DNA of 64,000 nucleotides, taken from Ancylomarina subtilis. Lineage in GTDB: Bacteria > Bacteroidota > Bacteroidia > Bacteroidales > Marinifilaceae. Below the pieces are notes generated by a model. It worked only from the letters and a program-made list of their open reading frames with translations. It did no database searches and was not told the origin of the DNA. Positions within the stretch are counted from its first letter, which is position 1. Each line of letters starts with the position of its first letter. The translations under genes were made by a program, and so were the position numbers. The stretch lies in NCBI RefSeq assembly GCF_004217115.1, contig NZ_SHKN01000001.1:933781-997780 (forward strand), in the 5' to 3' direction. This document shows, in pieces, positions 8,493 through 18,400 of the stretch.

Positions 8493-8561
8493 AATATTTT
8501 TTTATTTTGATTTCAGAATCTAACTTTTCAATCTTATAAGTTAATTCTTAGAAACTAATTT

Positions 8562-9083
8562 TTAAATCCAGTTTTTACGGAAGAAATAAGCCAAAGCGAA
8601 TGCCGTTCCGAAAATAAAAGCCATTGTGATAAATCCTCCCAAGGATAAGACAGCCATTCCGCTCAATGCAGAACCGGAAGTACACCCCCGACCTAACTGG
8701 GAACCAAATCCGAATAAAACACCACCAATAACGGCAAAAATCAACCTTCTTTTAGACGAAATTTTGGGAGAATGCTCCACTTTAAATTTTAACCGCTTGG
8801 CAAAAGTTCCCGATAAAAATCCACCAACCAAAACGCCTAGCACTTCAAACACCAACCACGATTTCATTGGGCTTTTATGACTTGCGTTGTAGTCTTTATA
8901 AAAAGTCGCATTCTCAGTATGACTAGGTGCAACTGTATTGGCCGTGCTCACAACCACTGATTTTAATGCTCCGCTGGCACCCAATCCTCTACCCGAGATA
9001 AAATTGGCTGACAACAAAACCAAACCCAATAGGATACCACCAATATATGGGTTCAGATATTTCGTTTTCTTTACTTCGTTCAT
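8562..9083 (-). CDS. YeeE/YedE family sulfur transporter, first half-size protein
   Basis: A 173-residue membrane protein with about four hydrophobic segments. Seen: GGILLGLVLLSANFISGRGLGASG (positions 15-38), the membrane segment around VFEVLGVLVGGFLSG, and the signature GSQLGRGCTSGSALSGMAVLS with the conserved Cys. Together with the next gene it makes up a complete YeeE-like channel. A periplasmic loop of about 40 residues lies between the first two helices. It sits directly after the NrfD-like subunit in the operon, so the transporter probably moves thiosulfate or another sulfane sulfur species for, or away from, the reductase. Confidence 0.88.
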   Translation of the reverse strand: MNEVKKTKYLNPYIGGILLGLVLLSANFISGRGLGASGALKSVVVSTANTVAPSHTENATFYKDYNASHKSPMKSWLVFEVLGVLVGGFLSGTFAKRLKFKVEHSPKISSKRRLIFAVIGGVLFGFGSQLGRGCTSGSALSGMAVLSLGGFITMAFIFGTAFALAYFFRKNWI

Positions 9084-9150
9084 ATGATTTATATTTTACT
9101 ATCCCGGTAGACGAGACAAGATTATAAACTCTTCTTTTCTTAGTCTTAAA

Positions 9151-10092
9151 TTAGTATAACCAACGACTGGCTTGACCTGCATAGGCGATTACAAAACGCA
9201 GCATTAAACTTCCGAATAAGACCAAAACAACTGGAATGGCCACCGGAATTTTAAACTTCCGCAATTCTAAAATCTCAAGAATAGCTGGAACAATCATACC
9301 AAGGATTACTACAAAAATCCAGAATGGAGCCGTATAAACACCACCTAAGAACAAATTTGCTGCCTCAATTTGCACCTGTGAACTCGCCATAAATCCCATA
9401 AACATGTGAATGATTAAAAACAGTTCAATGCCAATAATCATCAAATCAAGTTGGGCAAAACGCTTTCTTTCTGCATGGTTTTTCGACAACCAAATGGTAA
9501 TAGCGGATCCCGCAGACAAACCGGAAGCCAAGAATAGTGGGCCTAATATTGATGTATTCCAAAGAGGACGAGCATTGAAGGCCGAGAACAGGATTCCCGT
9601 ATAAATACCCAGGATACCAGATGAAACCAACATGACCCAAGCCAAAACTTTTTTGTTCTTCTCGAAAAAAGCCAACACATCTTTTATAATATCAAATTTC
9701 CAATCCCACCTTGGGAAAAGTTCTTTGATATGTAAAGCACACCACAAGATTGACAAAGGGGTAACCAGCATAAGGGTCCAAGCTCCCCACGACATAGGTG
9801 ATTCCAACTTAATCGTTGTGTAAAGTTGCCAAAAATATAACTTATGATGCAGGTCTAATAACAGAGCAAGCAGACCAACAATAAGAGCAACAGGTGTTAC
9901 AAAAGGAGCAATCTTTACTGCAGTTCGGTAATCATCTTCTCTGTTTCTGATGGTATATAAAGCAGCAAAAAACAAGACTCCGGCTGCCAGTCCTCCTAAA
10001 AACAGATACAAGGGAATCTCCCAATGCCAAATCTGAAGCTGAGGATCGATAAGCAGATTGTTTCTACCACTAACAATTATTTCTTCACGCAT
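9151..10092 (-). CDS. NrfD/PsrC-type quinol-linked membrane subunit of the sulfur reductase
   Basis: A 313-residue integral membrane protein with about eight transmembrane helices. It is the NrfD family subunit that passes electrons between menaquinol and the ferredoxin subunit. Seen: WHWEIPLYLFLGGLAAGVLF at the N-terminus (the typical NrfD opening), LLLDLHHKLYFWQLY, SPMSWGAWTL, and the late SAGSAITIWL helix. The start is 21 bp after the stop of the ferredoxin gene. Together with the two upstream genes it forms a three-subunit enzyme of the polysulfide/thiosulfate/tetrathionate reductase class. The sequence alone does not say which sulfur compound is used. Confidence 0.9.
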   Translation of the reverse strand: MREEIIVSGRNNLLIDPQLQIWHWEIPLYLFLGGLAAGVLFFAALYTIRNREDDYRTAVKIAPFVTPVALIVGLLALLLDLHHKLYFWQLYTTIKLESPMSWGAWTLMLVTPLSILWCALHIKELFPRWDWKFDIIKDVLAFFEKNKKVLAWVMLVSSGILGIYTGILFSAFNARPLWNTSILGPLFLASGLSAGSAITIWLSKNHAERKRFAQLDLMIIGIELFLIIHMFMGFMASSQVQIEAANLFLGGVYTAPFWIFVVILGMIVPAILEILELRKFKIPVAIPVVLVLFGSLMLRFVIAYAGQASRWLY

Positions 10093-10113
10093 GATATTAA
10101 ATCGTTATTTAGG

Positions 10114-10647
10114 TTAGATTAAAAAGTATAATTGAGGATTGGTTCCTGCTTCAGGAATTAAAGTCTTCCATTTTCTCTTTTTAAGAATCATAGAAACCTC
10201 AGATCTGGGATCATCCAAATCACCAAAATACATACACTTAGTTGGGCAAACAGAAACACAAGCCGGTTTCATCCCTTTTTTAACACGATGTAAGCAAAAT
10301 GTACACTTATCAACATAGCCTTCAGGATGAACAAAACGCGCATCGTAAGGACAGGATGTAATACAAGCGCTACAACCTATACATTTGTCTTTTTCAACCA
10401 GAACAATGCCGCCTTCGTTATAATGACTGGCACCTGTGGGGCAACAACGCACACATGGGGAATTCTTACAGTGATTGCATCGCTCTGAACGAATTTCCAT
10501 TTCAAGCTGCGGATAAGTACCATCCATCACCTCTACGACCCAATCCCGACAGTAACCAATCGGCACATCATTCTCGGTTTGACAAGCCACTACACAGTCG
10601 CTGCAGCCCACACACTTTTTGGTATCGATAGCCATTGCATATCTCAT
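10114..10647 (-). CDS. 4Fe-4S ferredoxin subunit of the sulfur reductase (PsrB-like)
   Basis: A 177-residue protein with sixteen cysteines in four ferredoxin motifs: CVGCSDCVVAC near the N-terminus, CNHCKNSPCVRCCP, CIGCSACITSCP, and the split CTFC ... ACVSVCPTKC. It can hold four [4Fe-4S] clusters and wire the catalytic subunit to the membrane subunit. It has no signal of its own; such subunits are carried across the membrane with the Tat-exported catalytic partner. Its ATG is 3 bp from the stop of the catalytic gene, so the two are translationally coupled. Confidence 0.93.
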   Translation of the reverse strand: MRYAMAIDTKKCVGCSDCVVACQTENDVPIGYCRDWVVEVMDGTYPQLEMEIRSERCNHCKNSPCVRCCPTGASHYNEGGIVLVEKDKCIGCSACITSCPYDARFVHPEGYVDKCTFCLHRVKKGMKPACVSVCPTKCMYFGDLDDPRSEVSMILKKRKWKTLIPEAGTNPQLYFLI

Positions 10648-10650
10648 AGT

Positions 10651-12885
10651 TTAGGCCTCCTTTTTATTATCAAATCTAAATGTTACAAAATTTCCTCTCA
10701 TTCCGGTTCCACCCATAATTGGATCCGTCATCACATTGGTGATAAGCTGCGTATCACTGGCACCTTTACCAAAACAACGTTTCATTCGCTTGTCTGCATG
10801 TCCAAATCCATGAACCATGTAAACAGAGTCGAATCGGATACGTTCTGTAACTCTTACCTTAATTGAGAAATCGGAAATAATGCCATCTTGATTTTCCAGA
10901 TAGACATATTGATCATTTTTCAATCCCCACTCCTTAGCAACTTTAGGATTAACCCAAACGGTATTCTCATCCATCAAGTCTGTCAGGTTAGGATTGTTGG
11001 CCGTACGGCTAAAGGTGTGCATAGGTGCACGTCCATAGATTAAACGGTAGTAACCTTCCTGTGGTTCAGGATGCTGAACAAATACAGGCATTGGCTCAAA
11101 ACCTTCATCAGCAAGTGCCGTAGAATAAAGCTCAATTTTACCAGTATTGGTGTTGAATTCTACATCTTCATCCTTAGCAAAATACAGGTCATCAACTTCA
11201 CGTTTGATACGCTTAACACCAATTCGTTGCATTTCTTCCAATGAAGTCCCTACCTGCTGTAATTCCCAATCTATTTCATCTTCCAGATTTTCAAATGGGA
11301 AATAGTCCAATAAATCTAGTTTCTTAGCCAATTCTCTTGCCATCCAATAAGCTGGCTTCGTATTATATTTAGGCTCAACCGCAGGCATTCTAAGCGCAAT
11401 ACTTGGCTCTCTACCTTGTGATACTCTTAAAGAATCATAGCGCTCCAAGTAAGTGCACTCCGGTAAAACCACATCTGCATAACCTGTAATCTCCATCGGC
11501 ATGGTATCCACCACCGCAATAAGATCAAGTGCCTGAATCGCTTTAAGTGTATTGGCTTGATCAGGTAAAGTGTTAATTAAATTAGTCCCATTTACAATCC
11601 AGGCTTTAATTTGATGCCCCAATTCAGGTGTTGGCATAGAGGCATCGCAAAGACCTGAAGCCAGTGCCAAGTCAGCAAGATTATACTTCCCTCCTAAAGC
11701 CTCGCGCCAGGATTTATTTGGTTTTGGAAACTTGGGTAGTTTATAATGTGGAACAGATGCTTTTTCAGGATTGTAAAAGCCACCACGTCTTCCCCAAGAA
11801 CCCAATAAGGCATTCAAAATAGCGACAGCTCTTATTCGCTGCGTATCATCTCCATACCAGGTAACATGACGTCCTGGATGAACAATTACAGCAGGAGCAG
11901 CATCAGCCATAGCCCGTGCCGTTTCTCTTATTTGTTGCGGCTTCAGGGTTGTTACACCATAAGCCCATTCAGGGGTATACTGTTGGACATGCTGTTTTAG
12001 TTGTTCAAATCCATAGCAATAACGCTGAACGTAGTCTTTATCGTAAAGTTCTTCATTGATGATTACATTCATCCAAGTCAAAAGCAACGCAATATCCGTT
12101 GATGGTTTAATCGGTAACCAAAATTTTGATTTACTTGCTGCGGTTGAAAAACGGGGATCTACAGTAATGATGGTAGCTCCTTTGTCAATCGCATCAGACA
12201 TTTCCTGAACCTGACCATTGTGCATATTCTCACCAATATGAGAACCAATTAGAACCAAACACTTGGTGTCGCGAATATCTGTATTCTCGGGCGAGTTAAC
12301 ACCTTGTCCGTAAGTTGCAATAAAAGCAACCTCGCGGGGACCTCTGCATTGTGCATAGGATGGGGCTGCAATATTATTTGAGCCTAAGCCCTTTAATACT
12401 TTGCCAAAATACTTCCCTCCTGAACCGTGAGAAAAAAGAGCTAATGATTCCGGACCATATTCATCCTTAACTTTAGTCAGTTTTTTAGCGATGTAATCAA
12501 AAGCTTCATCCCATGTAGCTTCACGAAACGTTTGCTTTCCTCTTTCTTCTGTTCGAATCAAAGGCGTCTTTAATCTATCCTCATCGTTGTACATACCAAC
12601 ACCGCCGGTACCACGAGGACAAAAACGTCCATTACAGTTCGGATCATCATTGTTACCAATGATCTTCTTTATGCGACCATTCTCATCCTTATAAACCCAA
12701 CCGGCACACTTCCAAAAACATACTTCACAGTAGGTAGGGGTGCGTGTAAAATCGAAGGGTCCCTTAAAATGGGATGGATTGGTTTTAACCAGATTGCTGG
12801 CGAAAGCATCTAAAAGGCTTCCTCCAAAGATTAATCCGGCAGCGCTTAAAGAACTAATTTTTAAAAATTGTCTTCTGCTATTCAT
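10651..12885 (-). CDS. Molybdopterin oxidoreductase catalytic subunit, polysulfide/thiosulfate reductase type (PsrA/PhsA-like)
   Basis: A 744-residue DMSO-reductase-family enzyme. Seen: a Tat signal (SRRQFLKIS, residues 3-11) followed by a hydrophobic segment; a [4Fe-4S] motif C53-x2-C56-x3-C60-x28-C89; and the probable Mo-ligating cysteine C180 in SYAQCRGPRE, the ligand used by PsrA, PhsA and periplasmic nitrate reductases. The C-terminal molydop-binding domain has GRAPMHTFSRTANNPNL and TERIRFDSVYMVHGFGH. It would reduce polysulfide, thiosulfate or tetrathionate in the periplasm with quinol electrons. It heads an operon with the ferredoxin, NrfD, YeeE/YedE and rhodanese-like genes, and mobA lies upstream on the same strand. 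An arsenate or selenate reductase role is less likely given the sulfur-handling neighbours. Confidence 0.9.
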   Translation of the reverse strand: MNSRRQFLKISSLSAAGLIFGGSLLDAFASNLVKTNPSHFKGPFDFTRTPTYCEVCFWKCAGWVYKDENGRIKKIIGNNDDPNCNGRFCPRGTGGVGMYNDEDRLKTPLIRTEERGKQTFREATWDEAFDYIAKKLTKVKDEYGPESLALFSHGSGGKYFGKVLKGLGSNNIAAPSYAQCRGPREVAFIATYGQGVNSPENTDIRDTKCLVLIGSHIGENMHNGQVQEMSDAIDKGATIITVDPRFSTAASKSKFWLPIKPSTDIALLLTWMNVIINEELYDKDYVQRYCYGFEQLKQHVQQYTPEWAYGVTTLKPQQIRETARAMADAAPAVIVHPGRHVTWYGDDTQRIRAVAILNALLGSWGRRGGFYNPEKASVPHYKLPKFPKPNKSWREALGGKYNLADLALASGLCDASMPTPELGHQIKAWIVNGTNLINTLPDQANTLKAIQALDLIAVVDTMPMEITGYADVVLPECTYLERYDSLRVSQGREPSIALRMPAVEPKYNTKPAYWMARELAKKLDLLDYFPFENLEDEIDWELQQVGTSLEEMQRIGVKRIKREVDDLYFAKDEDVEFNTNTGKIELYSTALADEGFEPMPVFVQHPEPQEGYYRLIYGRAPMHTFSRTANNPNLTDLMDENTVWVNPKVAKEWGLKNDQYVYLENQDGIISDFSIKVRVTERIRFDSVYMVHGFGHADKRMKRCFGKGASDTQLITNVMTDPIMGGTGMRGNFVTFRFDNKKEA

Positions 12886-13226
12886 ATGATACTAATTTTC
12901 ATATTTAGGTCGTATGGAAATATCCATAGAATTTAGGTCTTCTTATTTATCTATTTCAAATACAAGCATCCTGCAGGTGATAAAAATTTGGCTTAAATAA
13001 ATTTTGAAATCTTTAGCTAATAAGGCTTCAAGCTCAAAACCTACACACATCAACACATCTAGAAACTTACATTTATGTATGTAAACATATATAAAAAGAC
13101 CAATGGAAAAAATGTTTTAAAATCACAGATAATATTTTAGATCAGTTCTAAAGAACAAAAAACATCAATCACCTTGAAATTAGCAATGTACAGATCTATT
13201 TAGATCGTTAATAAATAGAATTATAT
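12886..13226. other. Intergenic region between mobA and the sulfur reductase operon
   Basis: About 340 AT-rich bases that should contain the operon promoter on the minus strand. A short palindrome TATGTAAACATA (13078-13089) is the only symmetric site I see; it could be an operator for a regulator. No ORF or RNA structure is evident. Confidence 0.4.
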
Positions 13227-13811
13227 TCATACTTTAGAGTCTGAAATATCACCCATACTGTTGTAGTTTGAGAAGATTTTTGAAGCGTAATAATCAAGAT
13301 CTGAAGATGGCTTAAAATAGAGTGCCCCCATACTTGAAAGGAGATGCATCATTTTCAAACTCCTGGATTCAAGCGCTTTATGGAAGAAATCTGATGCTGA
13401 TGAAGCGTAGGCCGCAGCTAAAGGTTGCTTACGGCCTGATTCGTCTATGGGAACAATAGCATTGCCCTTCAATTGATTCAATAAATCAGTGAACAATTCG
13501 GTAGGTATATGAGGGGTATCGCATGAAATAACAAGATAGACATCTGCCTCAATAGCCTTCATACAAGTACTGATTCCGCCAATCGGTCCACAATCAGGAA
13601 TTTCATCGGCAATCATAGGTAAATCAAGATAGGAATAAGCGTCATTAGCAGTGCTGATTACCAAGTCATGACAAAGTGGTCTCAAACTATCAATGGCATA
13701 CTCGATCAAAGCTTTGCCTTTGTACTTCACCAAGCCTTTTTCCTGCCCCATCCTCCTGCTTTTACCGCCGGATAATACGATTCCTACAATTTTGATATCC
13801 TTATTTTGCAT
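13227..13811 (-). CDS. mobA: Molybdenum cofactor guanylyltransferase (MobA)
   Basis: A 194-residue nucleotidyltransferase that attaches GMP to Mo-molybdopterin to make the bis-MGD cofactor. Seen: the GTP-binding signature LSGGKSRRMGQEKG (13-26), an Asp-containing metal-binding strand VYLVISCDTPHIP, and PLAAAY further on. The length is typical. It is oriented with and placed before the sulfur reductase operon, which is its obvious client, and far from the moa/moe cluster at 43-47 kb. Confidence 0.9.
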   Translation of the reverse strand: MQNKDIKIVGIVLSGGKSRRMGQEKGLVKYKGKALIEYAIDSLRPLCHDLVISTANDAYSYLDLPMIADEIPDCGPIGGISTCMKAIEADVYLVISCDTPHIPTELFTDLLNQLKGNAIVPIDESGRKQPLAAAYASSASDFFHKALESRSLKMMHLLSSMGALYFKPSSDLDYYASKIFSNYNSMGDISDSKV

Positions 13812-13944
13812 GCTTAAAACTAAATAAAAATATCCTTTTATAATCCTATGAATAATGAAAATACTTAAGTAGAATTCATCAAATCAATCCTGATAATTAA
13901 CCAGACATTAACATCTTTTTATTTTATTTTCATCCCTAAGTTCG

Positions 13945-13953
13945 TACCTTTAG
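13945..13953 (+). promoter_or_regulatory. Candidate -7 box for msrA
   Basis: TACCTTTAG resembles the Bacteroidota -7 TAnnTTTG and lies 57 bp before the msrA ATG. Confidence 0.4.
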
Positions 13954-14009
13954 AATGATTTCAAATAAGAGTTTTTATTTCAACTGAGAACTTCAAAAAC
14001 TGAAAAAAA

Positions 14010-14624
14010 ATGAAACTTAAACTAGTAATAATAGGCCTGTTAATCTCTATATTTAGTCAGGCCAACACACAATCAGGAATGGAAAAAAAGAATACTGAAA
14101 TAGCTACACTAGGAGCGGGTTGCTTTTGGTGTGTCGAAACAATTTTTGAAGAATTACAGGGTGTTATTGAAGTTGAATCGGGCTATATGGGAGGAGAAAC
14201 ACGCAACCCGAGCTATAAAGATGTTTGTACAGGAGAGACAGGGCATGCTGAGGTTTGTCAGATAACATTTGATCCCAATGTTATTGGTTTTGAAGAACTT
14301 CTCGAAGTTTTTTGGCAAATTCACAATCCAACAACTCTAAACAGACAAGGGGCTGATGTTGGAACCCAATACCGTTCCGTTATTTTCTATCACAGTGATA
14401 GCCAAAAACAAATTGCTGAAGATCTTTTAAATACCCTTGATAAATCAGGAGCTTGGGACGATCCAATTGTCACAGAAATTTCTCCTGCTACAGAATTCTA
14501 TAAGGCAGAAAATTATCACCAGGATTATTATAACCTGAATAAAACACAACCCTACTGTAGTTTTGTAATAAAACCCAAACGTGATAAGTTCAGAAAAGCA
14601 TTTAAGAGTAAACTAAAAAATTAA
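14010..14624 (+). CDS. msrA: Peptide methionine (S)-S-oxide reductase MsrA, exported
   Basis: A 204-residue repair enzyme that reduces methionine-S-sulfoxide. The catalytic motif GAGCFWC (nucleophile C38), ESGYMGGE, GHAEVCQI, GADVGTQYRS and AENYHQDYY are all present. An N-terminal hydrophobic segment (3-18, MKLKLVIIGLLISIFS) looks like a signal peptide, so it probably works in the periplasm. A second ATG at codon 24 would give a cytoplasmic form. The second in-loop cysteine (C41) and others could act as resolving residues. There is no MsrB fusion or neighbour. Confidence 0.94.
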   Translation: MKLKLVIIGLLISIFSQANTQSGMEKKNTEIATLGAGCFWCVETIFEELQGVIEVESGYMGGETRNPSYKDVCTGETGHAEVCQITFDPNVIGFEELLEVFWQIHNPTTLNRQGADVGTQYRSVIFYHSDSQKQIAEDLLNTLDKSGAWDDPIVTEISPATEFYKAENYHQDYYNLNKTQPYCSFVIKPKRDKFRKAFKSKLKN

Positions 14625-14665
14625 TACCTTGATGTGGTGATTTGATAATGTGAAGATGTGAGGAT
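14625..14665. repeat. Short repeat-like stretch shared with 45685-45722
   Basis: Just after msrA there is a run of 'gatgtg/gatttgataatgtgaggatt' words; a related run follows moaA at 45685-45722 (shared GATAATGTGAGGATTAA-like core). This looks like a dispersed low-complexity intergenic repeat. Confidence 0.4.
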
Positions 14666-14763
14666 TAATAAACAAAAGAGCCTTATATCGATCTACACTA
14701 GCACAATACTTGCTGTTTGGTGCAATGAAAACACAATATGCAAATTGAAATAAAAAGAACATC

Positions 14764-15342
14764 ATGAATAAACTCATCACTTTACTGGCTCTTAGTGTAC
14801 TCAGCTTTGCCTCTGTTGAGGCTCAGAATGTAGAGCGCTATAAAAATTACCACGACAAGGGTAGAATGTTGATTTTGGAGGGCAAGTATCAAGAAGCGAT
14901 TGCTCAATTAGATACGGCGATTATAATCATGCCCTATTATGCCAGAATCTTTCAAGACCGAGGTTATGCCTATATGCAACTTAAAAATTACAAGCTTGCT
15001 GTCCGGGATTTTGATCACGTCTTAAAAAAACAACCCTACTTGAATGAGGTCAAATTACAAAGAGGCATGGCTCTTTATCATTTAAACTATCTGGATGATG
15101 CAGAAAAAGATCTCATCAGTGTAAGAAAAGCAAGACCAGATAAAAATTATGAAGCTGAGTATTATCTGGATAATATCTATAAAGAAAAAGAATTATTACG
15201 CTATCAGGAACAGGAAAGAATCAATGAATTGAGGTATCAAGCAGAATGTCGCCGATTGGAAAGAGCCAGACACAGAGAAGATGTCATTTGGAATACGGTT
15301 GTTCCGTTGGCTTTTTGGACCTCGCTTTTTTTAAGCTGGTAA
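14764..15342 (+). CDS. Exported TPR-repeat protein
   Basis: A 192-residue protein with a signal peptide (1-20, cleavage near VEA-QN). Two or three tetratricopeptide repeats follow (about 25-125: GKYQEAIAQLDTAI, RDRGYAYMQLKNYKLAVRDF, LQRGMALYHLNYLDDAEKDL). Next comes a charged, probably coiled-coil Arg/Glu segment (140-172), and the protein ends in a hydrophobic stretch WNTVVPLAFWTSLFLSW that may insert in a membrane. TPRs mediate protein-protein contacts; the partner is unknown. It has no operon partner and ends at a convergent terminator. Confidence 0.8.
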   Translation: MNKLITLLALSVLSFASVEAQNVERYKNYHDKGRMLILEGKYQEAIAQLDTAIIIMPYYARIFQDRGYAYMQLKNYKLAVRDFDHVLKKQPYLNEVKLQRGMALYHLNYLDDAEKDLISVRKARPDKNYEAEYYLDNIYKEKELLRYQEQERINELRYQAECRRLERARHREDVIWNTVVPLAFWTSLFLSW

Positions 15343-15381
15343 ACCAAGAACTCAGTTATACTTTTCAGAAGATAAACAAAA

Positions 15382-15411
15382 AGCTCCACCCAGTTTGGGT
15401 GGAGCTTTTAT
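15382..15411. terminator. Bidirectional terminator between the TPR gene and the carboxyltransferase gene
   Basis: AGCTCCACCCA and TGGGTGGAGCT make an 11-bp stem flanked by A and T runs, between convergent genes. Confidence 0.85.
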
Positions 15412-15433
15412 CTGGAGTAAAACTACAAAGAGA

Positions 15434-18400
15434 TTATTCCCCTTTAAGTTTACTTTTAGGCTTTTCACGATTCAGCATATCAATGGTTTTTTGATCAAGT
15501 TTTGACACTTTCCATTCGGGTTGCTCAATCTCTGTTTTTTCCTGAGCGGTCAACCATTCGAAGTTATACAGTCCTTTCAAAACTTTCTCTTCCTTCTCTT
15601 CTGCTGACATACCATCAAAGGCAGCACGACGCTCAGCCGCTTCTTTTTGCTTCTGTTCTTCAATCTCAGCCTGTTCGTTATAGAAAGCTTCAGCTCTAAG
15701 ATTCTTAAGATAAGGCAAGGCTACTGTTGGGAATAATTCCAACAACAACATTTCCTTCTCAGTCTGAGCCAACTTCACACCACCAAACTCTTCCAATACA
15801 AAGTTTTCAGGTGCTTTATATTTACTTACGTCATACGACGTTGCTTCACGCTGACCACAGATTTTCTGACGGAATTCCGGATCGATATCGATTGGCGTTT
15901 CGCCATACTCCCCTTTCACCAAATTGAAGAACTGATTGTTCACATTGGTATAAGGTGCTTTGCCGCTATTCACATCCAAAACGTAGTTAACAGCCTGAAC
16001 CCCGATAATTTGTGACGATGGTGTAACCAAAGGAGGACAACCTGCTGCCACACGAACCTCAGGCACTTTCTTAAGTACGGTTGGCAATAAGTCTTCAAGA
16101 CCCAATCCTTTCAACTGAGCCAACATATTGGTGTACATTCCACCTGGAATCTCAGCATCTTTAACCGCTTCATTGGGTGCAGGGAAATTGAACCAGGCAT
16201 CAATGGCATTACAAACCTCAAGTAGCTCGGCCTCCTTATCAGCCTTAGCCAATACAATTGCCTTCTCGAAAAGCGCATCGATATCAGCAGGTAAATAATC
16301 TGCAGTGATATCGAACTCTCGAGGGAACATTTTGTAAGAATCAAATTCAGCAATTCGCTCACGAATACCTTTCAATTCTGCATTAATCTTCACAACAGCA
16401 TCCAAATCAACACCAGTATCCAAGCCAAGCTTATCAGCAAAAATCTGAATGATCTCGAAAGCAGGAGCTGCAGGTCCGCCAGCAAAGTTTAAAATATTAG
16501 TATCAACAATATCAACACCATTTACAATAGCCATCAATACAGCTCCCAGACCATAACCCGGTGTACAATGCGTATGGAAATCGATAGGCACCTTTACCTC
16601 GTTCTTCAGACGCTTCACAATTTTTCCTGAAAGTGATGGAGGAATCAATCCCGCCATATCCTTTACAGAAATCATATCAGCACCCAAAGCTTCCATCTGC
16701 TTCGCTTTATTTATGAAGTAATCAACATCAAAAATCTTCTTAGGCAACTTTTTACCCGAAAACATGGCTTTAATGCGCTGCTTACGTGTGAATTTCGGAT
16801 CAACCGTATAACACACAGCACAGTCAGCAATACCGCCTGCTTCCTTAATATATTTAATGGTGGTTTCCATATTATTAACGTCATTCAGACAATCGAAAAT
16901 ACGCATAATACCCAAACCACTTTTTACTGCATTTTTATTGAAACCTTCAATTACCGATTCCGGATATGGGCTATATCCAAACAGGTTACGACCACGAGAA
17001 AGAGCAGTCAGATAAGAAACGTCTCCAATCTCTTTCTTAATTGATTCCAGACGATACCATGGATCCTCATTGAGGTAACGCATTACGGAATCTGGAATGG
17101 CACCACCCCAAACTTCCATGGCATAGAAATTAGCTGCTTTATAATAAGGCAATACTTTCTCAATCTCATGCTGAGGTACACGGGTTGCAAATAAAGACTG
17201 CTGACCATCACGCAAGGTCAAGTCACGAATTTTAAGCTTGCGGGTACGTTTGATTTTTGATCTTTCAGCAGCAATTGCCTTTCTGTTAGCCTCACGCTTC
17301 GCCTCAAATTCAGCCTTACGCTTACCTTCCAAATAGCCTTTTGCTACCAGTGGGAATAATTCCAATAACATGAACTCTTTATCGTCCGTAGCCAATTTCA
17401 CATCGCCATATTGGGATAAAATGGGGTTCTCAGGAGACTGATATTTGCTCACGTCATAATCTTCTTTCTCAGCCTTACCTGTAATTTTTTCACGGAATTC
17501 AGGAGCAATCTCGATAGGTGTTGTACCGTATTCGCCCTTTACAAGACTGAAAAATTGGTTGGAAACATTGGTGTAAAACTGACGACCGGAATTCTCATCG
17601 ATCACACAATTTACAGCCTGTACCCCAATGATTTGAGAAGAAGGAGTTACCAATGGCGGACAACCTGCATCCAGGCGCACCACTGGTACAACTTCCAACA
17701 CTCTCTCGAGCAGGGTTTCCAAACCTAAAGCTTTCAACTGGTTCAGCATGTTGGTATACATACCGCCAGGAATCTCGGCTTTCTTAACCATTTCGTTAGG
17801 AGCCGGGAAATTAAAATATTTTTCGATAGCATGACAAGCTGCTAAAAGCTCATCTTCTTTATCTTCATTAGCATACTTAATTGCATCATCGAATAATTGA
17901 TCGATATCAGCAGGTAGCTTATCTTTAGTTATATCAAATTCGATAGGGAATTGCTTGTAGCTATCAACTTCAGCCAAAGCACCCAAACGAATTTCTTTTA
18001 GTATTTTATTAATCTCAACAACCGTTTTAGCATCTCCATCCAATTCAATGCCCAATTTCTGACAGAAAAGATAGATCAACTCGTAGGCAGGAGCCGCAGA
18101 ACCACCAGCAAAGTTCATGATGTTTGTATCGATAATATCAACACCATTAATTATCGCTGTAAGAGCTGAAGCCAACCCATAACCCGGGGTTGAATGAGAA
18201 TGAAAGTCAACAGGAACAGTTAACTCCTCTTTGAATCGGCGAATAATCTGACCGGCACGCGAAGGTGAAGCCAAACCTGCCATATCCTTTAAAGAAATCA
18301 TATCGGCACCCATAGCCTCTAATTTCTTTGCCAGATTTACGAAATACTCAAGATCAAAAATCTGATCAGGTAGATTCTTTACAGTCAATCGGTCACGATC

